DNA of 13,402 nt from DAIOGN01 sp036745245 (GTDB taxonomy: Bacteria > Zixibacteria > MSB-5A5 > JAUVRN01), in the NCBI GenBank assembly GCA_036745245.1, contig DAIOGN010000097.1:1-13402 (forward strand), given 5' to 3'. A program made the position numbers and the translations under genes. Positions 8,681 through 13,402 of the stretch are shown here, one piece after another (the first letter of the stretch is position 1; every line of letters starts with the position of its first letter). A model generated the notes under the pieces. The model saw only the letters and a program-made list of their open reading frames with translations. It was not told where the DNA came from and did not search any database.

Positions 8681-8723
8681 CGTGCGCAGGGTGGAGGGCG
8701 GCATTGTCCGCGCTCCGGCTCAG

Positions 8724-9569
8724 ATGCACCCGGTGACCGTCCTCTGCGAGCCGACCGTGGCTGCCCTTCCCCGGGGTTCCGTGTGTGAGGTCGATCGCCC
8801 CTGCCTGATGACTCCGGGCGCCCGCAGGCTAGCCCTGGAACTCGGCATCCAGATCGTCATGCGATCCGGTGACCTGGTCGCCCCTGATAGCGCTGCACCC
8901 TCGCAGGACACCTTCGCCGGACGGCTCGACTCCACCTTGTTGGCCGCCCTGGCCACTCCCGATCAGATCGAGCAACTCGCGCGCGAAGCCATCGACTGTC
9001 GCTTTGCCGCCGTGTGTGTGAATCCCGTGTTTGTGCCACTCGTATCAAAGCTGCTCGCCGGCACCGGGGTGGCGGTGGCCTGCGTCGTGGGGTTTCCGCT
9101 GGGCGCCTCGGCGTCCTCGATCAAGGCGCTCGAGGCGCGCCTGGCGGTGGACCAGGGAGCCACAGAGATCGACATGGTCATGCCGCTCGGATTGGCGAAG
9201 GCGGCCGACTGGCGGGCCGTGGCCCGCGACGTAGCCGAAGTGCGCGCGGCCGCACCACGCCCGAATGTGGTGCTCAAAGTAATCGTCGAGGCGCCGGTGC
9301 TGACCCCCGAAGAACTGGATCGCGCTGCGATCACCGTGGTAGAGGCCGGCGCCGACTTCGTGAAGACCGGCACGGGCACCTCCGGGGCGGTCCAGCCTGA
9401 GCACGTGATCCGGGTCGCCCGTGTCGTGGGGCAGCGAGCACGCATCAAGGCCGCGGGAGGGATTCGCAACCTCGAGACCGCCATGGCGCTTCTCGACCTC
9501 GGGGCGCACCGGCTCGGCACGTCAAACGCGGCTGCGCTCGTTCGGGAAGCGAACCGAGCCGCCTCCTGA
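8724..9569 (+). CDS. deoC: Deoxyribose-phosphate aldolase with N-terminal extension
   Basis: It cleaves 2-deoxyribose 5-phosphate to acetaldehyde and glyceraldehyde 3-phosphate, in deoxynucleoside catabolism, in the cytoplasm. The class I aldolase residues are in place: Asp150 (EIDMV), the Schiff-base Lys214 (DFVKTGTGTSG) and Lys242 (RIKAAGGIR). LDSTLL, VCVNPVFV, GFPLG and LGTSNAAALV also fit the family. The TIM-barrel starts near residue 68. Before it lies an extension of ~65 residues containing TPGARRLALELGIQIV, absent from ordinary DeoC proteins of ~220 residues. The start is uncertain: the ATG at 8724 has no clear Shine-Dalgarno, and in-frame GTG codons occur at 8682 and 8691. It lies 43 bases after the PBP stop on the same strand and is probably co-transcribed; it converges on rplQ. 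Confidence 0.92.
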   Translation: MHPVTVLCEPTVAALPRGSVCEVDRPCLMTPGARRLALELGIQIVMRSGDLVAPDSAAPSQDTFAGRLDSTLLAALATPDQIEQLAREAIDCRFAAVCVNPVFVPLVSKLLAGTGVAVACVVGFPLGASASSIKALEARLAVDQGATEIDMVMPLGLAKAADWRAVARDVAEVRAAAPRPNVVLKVIVEAPVLTPEELDRAAITVVEAGADFVKTGTGTSGAVQPEHVIRVARVVGQRARIKAAGGIRNLETAMALLDLGAHRLGTSNAAALVREANRAAS

Positions 9570-9584
9570 CGGGTGGGTTCCGGC

Positions 9585-9615
9585 AAAAAAAAGAGGAGAT
9601 CGAACGATCTCCTCT
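9585..9615 (-). terminator. Intrinsic terminator of the alpha operon
   Basis: On the minus strand a perfect 10-base-pair stem (AGAGGAGATC / GATCTCCTCT, plus-strand arms 9592-9601 and 9606-9615) with a GTTC loop is followed by eight T. It lies 28 bases past the rplQ stop. On the plus strand the hairpin begins 22 bases after the deoC stop but is not followed by T, so it can only weakly serve deoC. Confidence 0.93.
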
Positions 9616-9643
9616 GGAGTGCATGTGGGAGCGAGTCCCCGGT

Positions 9644-10126
9644 TCAGGCGGCGGCTTTCTTCGCCTTCGCCTTTCCGGCCTTGGCCTCGGACTTCCCCGA
9701 CGACTTGCCCTTGGACGCCGTCGCCTTGGCTTGCTTGCCGTCCTTGGCCCCCTTCTCGGTCTCCACCGGGGCGGGGACGATCAACTCGACCACCGCCATC
9801 TCGGCGCCGTCGCCTTTGCGCTGCCCCAGGCGAACCCAGCGGGTGAATCCCGAATTACGGTCGGACCAATGCCCGGCGTGCTCGTCGAAGAGCACCTTGA
9901 GCGCCGCCGGGTCACGCAGCCGCGCGGCTGCGAGCCTGCGTGCGGACAGATCGCCCCTGCGCGCGAGTGTGGCCAGCTTGTCGACGAACGGCAGCACCGC
10001 CTTGGCCTTGGTCAGTGTGGTGGTGATGCGCCGGTGGACGACCAGGGAGGCCGCCATGTTCGCCAGCATCGCCTCGCGGTGTGCCGGCCGGCGACCCAGC
10101 TTCTTCTTCTTGACTCCGTGTCTCAT
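9644..10126 (-). CDS. rplQ: 50S ribosomal protein L17
   Basis: Large-subunit protein near the peptide exit tunnel. The start MRHGVKKKKLGRRPAHREAML is the family signature, and the conserved core runs to VVELIV at about residue 116. The total of 160 residues is longer than the usual ~120-130 because of a ~43-residue tail rich in Lys, Ala, Gly and Ser with no other residues of note after EKGAKDGKQ. The gene starts 2 bases after the rpoA stop, so translation is probably coupled. It is the last gene of the alpha operon, before the terminator at 9585-9615. Confidence 0.96.
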   Translation of the reverse strand: MRHGVKKKKLGRRPAHREAMLANMAASLVVHRRITTTLTKAKAVLPFVDKLATLARRGDLSARRLAAARLRDPAALKVLFDEHAGHWSDRNSGFTRWVRLGQRKGDGAEMAVVELIVPAPVETEKGAKDGKQAKATASKGKSSGKSEAKAGKAKAKKAAA

Positions 10127-10128
10127 GG

Positions 10129-11124
10129 CTACGACGAGTGGTGGCCGGACGTGTATTTCATCACGTCCATGCCGAAGGACAGCCCCAGTTCGCTCAGAAT
10201 GGCGTTGAGCTCATTGAGCGACTTGCGGCCGAAGTTTCTGAATTTGAGCATCTCCGACTCGGACCGGCGCACCAGATCCTCGAGGGTCTGGATGTTGGCG
10301 GCGCGGAGGCAGTTGGACGAACGCACCGACAGCTCGAGTTCGTCGACGCGCGTCTTGAGGAGCGTGCGGATGCGGTTGGTCTCCTCGTCCTCCTCCTCGT
10401 CGCGCTCGAACGGAATCTCGTCTTCGATGTGAATGAGCACCTGCAGATGCTCCTTGAGCAGCTGCGAGGCAAAGCACAGGGCATCACGCGGCGTCACGCT
10501 GCCGTCGGTGGTGACTTCCAGCGTGAGCCGGTCGAAGTCGGTGCGCTGTCCCACGCGGGTGTTTTCCACGTCGTAGTTCACGCGGGTCACCGGCGAGAAC
10601 AGCGAATCGAGAGGAACGGTGCCCGTCGGGGCGTTGATCCGCTTGTTCTGCTCGGCCAGCACGTAGCTGCGCCCGAACTCCACGTCGATCTCCATGCGGA
10701 AGGCCCGGTCCTCGGTGAGTTCCACCAGATGCAGATCAGGATTCATGATCTCGATGGATCCGCCCGTGGCCACCAGGTCCTTGGCCTTGTACGTGCCCTT
10801 CTTGCTCACGTCGAGCACCAGCAGGCGGGCGCCGTCGTCGTCCATGCGGATTCGCAGCTGCTTCGTGTTGAGCACGATGCCCGTCACGTCCTCGTACACA
10901 CCGGGCAGACCGGTGAATTCGTGAAGCACCCCGTCGATGCGCAGGCCCACGGGCGCCGCCCCCTGTATGGAGGACAACAGCACACGGCGCAGCGAGTTGC
11001 CCAGCGTGATGCCGAATCCGCGTTCGAGCGGCTCGAGTACAAAACGCCCGAACTGCGAGGAGAGAGATCGTTCGTCGATCTGCACCTCGCGGGGCATCTG
11101 CATGGTTTTCCATCTCATAGCCAT
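10129..11124 (-). CDS. rpoA: DNA-directed RNA polymerase subunit alpha
   Basis: The 331-residue alpha subunit nucleates RNA polymerase assembly and contacts promoter UP elements and activators. The N-terminal domain shows LEPLERGFGITLGNSLRRVLLSS, LPGVYEDV and VNYDVENTRVGQRTDFDRL. An acidic linker (ERDEEEDEE, 240-248) joins it to the C-terminal domain. There Arg268, Asn271 and Cys272 match E. coli Arg265, Asn268 and Cys269 of the UP-element-binding surface, and FGRKSLNEL the conserved helix. Arg274 replaces the E. coli Lys271. A GAGG lies upstream of the ATG at 11124. Met-Ala-Met leaves a second possible start two codons later. The gene sits between rpsD (25-base gap) and rplQ, as in most bacteria. 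Confidence 0.97.
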   Translation of the reverse strand: MAMRWKTMQMPREVQIDERSLSSQFGRFVLEPLERGFGITLGNSLRRVLLSSIQGAAPVGLRIDGVLHEFTGLPGVYEDVTGIVLNTKQLRIRMDDDGARLLVLDVSKKGTYKAKDLVATGGSIEIMNPDLHLVELTEDRAFRMEIDVEFGRSYVLAEQNKRINAPTGTVPLDSLFSPVTRVNYDVENTRVGQRTDFDRLTLEVTTDGSVTPRDALCFASQLLKEHLQVLIHIEDEIPFERDEEEDEETNRIRTLLKTRVDELELSVRSSNCLRAANIQTLEDLVRRSESEMLKFRNFGRKSLNELNAILSELGLSFGMDVMKYTSGHHSS

Positions 11125-11149
11125 AGTATCGATCCTCAGAGCGGGTTCG

Positions 11150-11779
11150 TTATTTAGAGTACAGTTCCACGATGAGCTGTTCCTGGGCGGTCACCGGAAT
11201 GTCGGCGCGCTTCGGACGCTCGAGCAGTTGCCCTTCCAGCCGCGCCTTGTCGACGCGCAGCCACGCCAGGGGCTCCTGACGCGCCGCGTCACGCAGGGCC
11301 GCGTGCACAATGTCGAGGTTGCGGCTCCCTTCGCGCACCTGCACCACGTCCGACGGGCGCAGCTGGTACGACGGAACGTTCACCAGCGAGCCGTTCACCG
11401 TGAAATGGCGGTGGCGCACCAGCTGCCGGGCGGAGCGTCGCGACGGCGCAAACCCCAGCCGGTACACGATGTTGTCGAGGCGGCACTCGAGCATCTGCAG
11501 GAGGTTCTCCCCCGTGATGCCCTTCCGCTGGGCCGCCGCGCGGAAGTAGTTGCGGAACTGCCGCTCGAGCAGCCCGTACAGACGCCGCACCTTTTGTTTT
11601 TCGCGCAGCTGCACGCCGTACTCGGAGACCTTCCGTCTCCGGCTCTGGCCGTGCTGTCCCGGAGCGTACGCCCGTTTTTCGATGGCGCACTTGTCGGAGA
11701 AACAGCGGGAGCCCTTGAGGAAGAGCTTCTCGCCCTCCCGCCGACAGAGTTTACACTGCGCGTCTACATACCTCGCCAT
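11150..11779 (-). CDS. rpsD: 30S ribosomal protein S4 (zinc-binding form)
   Basis: Primary 16S rRNA-binding protein that starts small-subunit assembly; 209 residues, normal length. The N-terminus carries Cys9, Cys12, Cys26 and Cys31, the spacing of the zinc-binding S4 type known from Thermus. The S4 RNA-binding domain follows (LECRLDNIVYRLGFAPSRR and ARQLVRHRHFTVNG). In E. coli S4 represses this operon at the translational level. I see no matching leader structure here. The Shine-Dalgarno is poor, so translation may depend on the preceding rpsK, 34 bases away. Confidence 0.97.
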   Translation of the reverse strand: MARYVDAQCKLCRREGEKLFLKGSRCFSDKCAIEKRAYAPGQHGQSRRRKVSEYGVQLREKQKVRRLYGLLERQFRNYFRAAAQRKGITGENLLQMLECRLDNIVYRLGFAPSRRSARQLVRHRHFTVNGSLVNVPSYQLRPSDVVQVREGSRNLDIVHAALRDAARQEPLAWLRVDKARLEGQLLERPKRADIPVTAQEQLIVELYSK

Positions 11780-11813
11780 AGTCTATCCGTTTCGCTTTCG
11801 TCAACCGTACCGG

Positions 11814-12206
11814 TTACACTCGCCGGCGCTTGGGCGGCCGGCAGCCGTTATGAGGAATGGGGGTGACGTCGCGGATCGCCGTGATTTCCAGGCCGGCCGA
11901 CGCCAGAGAACGAATCGAGGCCTCGCGTCCCGAGCCCGGCCCCTTCACCCACACTTCCACCTTCTTCAGACCCATTTCGAGAGCCTCTTTGGCGGCCCCA
12001 TCCGCGGCCACCTGCGCCGCAAAGGGCGTGCTCTTCTTGGAGCCCTTGAACCCCGACCGACCGGCCGAGCCCCAGGAGATGATGCCGCCGGTGGCGTCGG
12101 TGAGCGCGATGATGGTGTTGTTGAACGTGGCGTGAATGTGCGCCACTCCCACCGCGTCCACGCGCTTCCGGCTCTTCTTGGTTCGCTTTTTCTTGATGTC
12201 CGTCAT
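11814..12206 (-). CDS. rpsK: 30S ribosomal protein S11
   Basis: Small-subunit platform protein, 130 residues, near the mRNA exit and E site. Family blocks are clear: AHIHATFNNTIIALTDATG, ISWGSAGRSGFKGSKKSTPF, VKGPGSGREASIRSL and the C-terminal TPIPHNGCRPPKRRRV. The first 16 residues are strongly basic. GGGAG lies 10 bases before the ATG. Gaps to its neighbours are 42 (rpsM) and 34 (rpsD) bases. Confidence 0.97.
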   Translation of the reverse strand: MTDIKKKRTKKSRKRVDAVGVAHIHATFNNTIIALTDATGGIISWGSAGRSGFKGSKKSTPFAAQVAADGAAKEALEMGLKKVEVWVKGPGSGREASIRSLASAGLEITAIRDVTPIPHNGCRPPKRRRV

Positions 12207-12248
12207 AGTTCAATGTCTCCCGGCCCGCCCGAGGCGCGCGCGGCGTCC

Positions 12249-12620
12249 TTACTTCTTCTTGCGCCCGCCGATGCCCGCCTTCGGGCCCTTCCGCGTGCGC
12301 GCGTTGGTCTTGGTGCGCTGGCCGCGCACGGGCAGGCTGCGCCGGTGGCGCAGGCCGCGATAGCTTCCGATGTCGATTAAGCGCTTGATGTTCATCGCCA
12401 CTTCGCTGCGCAGGGCGCCTTCCACCTTGTGTTCCGCTTCGATCGTGGTGCGCAGCTTGGTCACGTCGTCGTCGGTGAGAGCCTTCACCCGCGTGTCGGG
12501 ATTCACGCCCGACCGGGCCAGAATCCGACGCGCCGAGGACGGCCCCAGCCCGTAAATGTAACAGAGCGCCGCTTCGACGCGCTTTTCCCTGGGCAGATCT
12601 ACCCCTGCGATACGTGCCAC
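12249..12620 (-). CDS. rpsM: 30S ribosomal protein S13 (GTG start)
   Basis: Small-subunit head protein that contacts the large subunit (bridge B1) and the P-site tRNA; 123 residues. It begins with GTG and reads MARIAGVDLPREKRVE. It then shows the helix-hairpin-helix region YIYGLGPSSARRIL, the GSYRGLRHRRSLPVRGQRTKTNARTRKG block and a basic GGRKKK end. The Shine-Dalgarno (GGGG) lies in the last codons of rpmJ, only 3 bases of spacer separating the two genes, so the pair is probably translationally coupled. Confidence 0.97.
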   Translation of the reverse strand: MARIAGVDLPREKRVEAALCYIYGLGPSSARRILARSGVNPDTRVKALTDDDVTKLRTTIEAEHKVEGALRSEVAMNIKRLIDIGSYRGLRHRRSLPVRGQRTKTNARTRKGPKAGIGGRKKK

Positions 12621-12623
12621 GCG

Positions 12624-12737
12624 CTACCCCTGTTTCTGCTTGTGCCGAGGGTTCTTGCAGATCACGCGCCGCACGCCGTGGCGGCGGATGATCTGACACT
12701 GCTCGCACCGTTTTTTAATGCTCGAACGCACCTTCAT
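12624..12737 (-). CDS. rpmJ: 50S ribosomal protein L36 (zinc-binding form)
   Basis: A 37-residue protein reading MKVRSSIKKRCEQCQIIRRH and on to PRHKQKQG. It is the zinc-binding type, with ligands Cys11, Cys14, Cys27 and His32. It stabilises 23S rRNA in the large subunit. A GGGAG precedes the ATG. The gene lies between infA (25-base gap) and rpsM, the usual place. Confidence 0.96.
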   Translation of the reverse strand: MKVRSSIKKRCEQCQIIRRHGVRRVICKNPRHKQKQG

Positions 12738-12762
12738 CCATCTGCTCCCGGACGACCTTTCG

Positions 12763-12984
12763 TCACTTGTACCGGTACACGATGCGGCCCCGCGACAGAT
12801 CGTAGGGCGACAGTTCGATGGTGACCTTGTCGCCGGGCAGGATGCGGATGAAGTGCATGCGCATCTTGCCGGAGACGTGAGCCAGCACCACGTGTCCGTT
12901 GTCCAACTTTACGCGAAACATCGCGTTGGGGAGGTTTTCCACCACCTCCCCTTCCACCTGAATGGCTTCTTCCTTCTTAGCCAT
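12763..12984 (-). CDS. infA: Translation initiation factor IF-1
   Basis: A 73-residue single OB-fold protein that binds the ribosomal A site during initiation. It begins MAKKEEAIQVEGEVVENLPN. The family blocks MFRVKLDNGH and GKMRMHFIRILPGDKV follow, and it ends GRIVYRYK. The ATG at 12984 overlaps the map stop by 8 bases (ATGGCTAA) and has no Shine-Dalgarno, which fits translational coupling to map. An in-frame upstream start at 13023 would add 13 residues that are not part of IF-1 and would lie within map. Confidence 0.97.
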   Translation of the reverse strand: MAKKEEAIQVEGEVVENLPNAMFRVKLDNGHVVLAHVSGKMRMHFIRILPGDKVTIELSPYDLSRGRIVYRYK

Positions 12985-13402
12985 GCGACATCGCAACCGT
13001 TCGCGTGAGAATTTCGGGTCCACGCGGTGTCACGGCCACGGTGTGCTCGAAATGGGCCGACAACGACCCGTCCTTCGTGCGCACCGTCCAGCCATCCTGC
13101 AAAAACTCCACCTCGTGCCCTCCCAGGTTCAGCATGGGCTCGATGGCGAACACCATTCCCGCTTCAATCTTTTCCCCATCGTCGGGGGACCCGAAGTTGG
13201 GGATCTGCGGCGGCTCGTGCATTTCCACACCGATGCCGTGACCGGTGAGTGCACGCACGACGCCCAGCTTCTCCCGTCGGGCCACCTGCGATACCGCTGC
13301 GCCGATGGCCCCCACCCGGTTGCCCGAACGCGCGGCGTCGATTCCTGCCGCGAGGGCCTCGCGCGTGCTGATGGGCGGTTCGCTCGGACAGGAAAACACT
13401 GC
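12977..13402 (-). CDS. map: Methionine aminopeptidase type I, C-terminal part (runs off the right edge)
   Basis: It removes the initiator methionine from new proteins using two metal ions. Only the last 141 residues are in the window; the start and the two Asp metal ligands lie beyond 13402. The visible ligands fit E. coli MAP by spacing: His55 (GHGIG, E. coli His171), Glu88 (AIEP, Glu204) and Glu119 (HFEHT, Glu235), with His62 (MHEPP) matching His178. Numbers count from the first complete codon at the window edge. It heads the visible part of the alpha operon and overlaps infA by 8 bases. In most bacteria secY and adk lie upstream; they would be outside the window. Confidence 0.95.
   Translation of the reverse strand, partial: AVFSCPSEPPISTREALAAGIDAARSGNRVGAIGAAVSQVARREKLGVVRALTGHGIGVEMHEPPQIPNFGSPDDGEKIEAGMVFAIEPMLNLGGHEVEFLQDGWTVRTKDGSLSAHFEHTVAVTPRGPEILTRTVAMSHG

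Noticed and set aside
6521..8704. Minus-strand frame of 727 residues opposite the PBP gene
   Set aside because: It is the antisense of a confidently identified PBP1A with all catalytic motifs. High third-position GC keeps the complement open. It has no domain signature.
8235..8723. Upstream part of a long plus-strand frame that continues into deoC (possible fusion protein)
   Set aside because: This part overlaps the transpeptidase domain of the PBP in another frame and reads as Arg/Pro/Ser-rich noise. DeoC starts after the PBP stop.
10138..11157. Plus-strand frame of 339 residues opposite rpoA
   Set aside because: Antisense shadow of rpoA; no ribosome site or family motif.

Overview
The window reads as a GC-rich chromosomal segment of an uncultured bacterium. 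An 18-base run of N marks a scaffold gap, so the sequence is probably a metagenome or draft assembly. The ribosomal genes are typically bacterial and follow the standard map-infA-rpmJ-rpsM-rpsK-rpsD-rpoA-rplQ order. The large secreted protein combines a signal peptide, PQQ-type propeller blades and a C-terminal GDVNADG dockerin-like pair. That combination is common in FCB-related candidate phyla such as Eisenbacteria or Zixibacteria. This placement is an inference, not something the sequence proves.

Layout from left to right. (1) 1-2168, minus strand: a truncated amidohydrolase resembling guanine deaminase, overlapping the end of a full-length urocanate hydratase (hutU). This is an N-heterocycle (histidine/purine) catabolic pair. 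(2) 2243-6046, minus strand: one very large secreted protein of about 1,245 residues, split by the N gap, with its own predicted promoter and a very clear UUCG-loop terminator. (3) 6047-6490: a 444-base divergent intergenic region. (4) 6491-9569, plus strand: a bifunctional class A penicillin-binding protein followed after a short gap by a deoxyribose-phosphate aldolase with an unusual N-terminal extension. (5) 9585-13402, minus strand: the end of the ribosomal alpha operon, from methionine aminopeptidase (cut by the window edge) to L17, closed by a strong intrinsic terminator that sits between the convergent deoC and rplQ genes.

The alpha operon genes are tightly packed (map/infA overlap by 8 bases, rpoA/rplQ are 2 bases apart, rpmJ/rpsM 3 bases apart) and supply translation and transcription core parts. 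The PBP builds peptidoglycan, and deoC feeds deoxynucleoside carbon into glycolysis. I found no mobile element, CRISPR array, tRNA or rRNA. I also found no convincing new multi-gene system. The points most worth a second look are the hutU/guanine-deaminase-like pair, the secreted propeller-dockerin protein with its mis-sized gap, and the DeoC extension.
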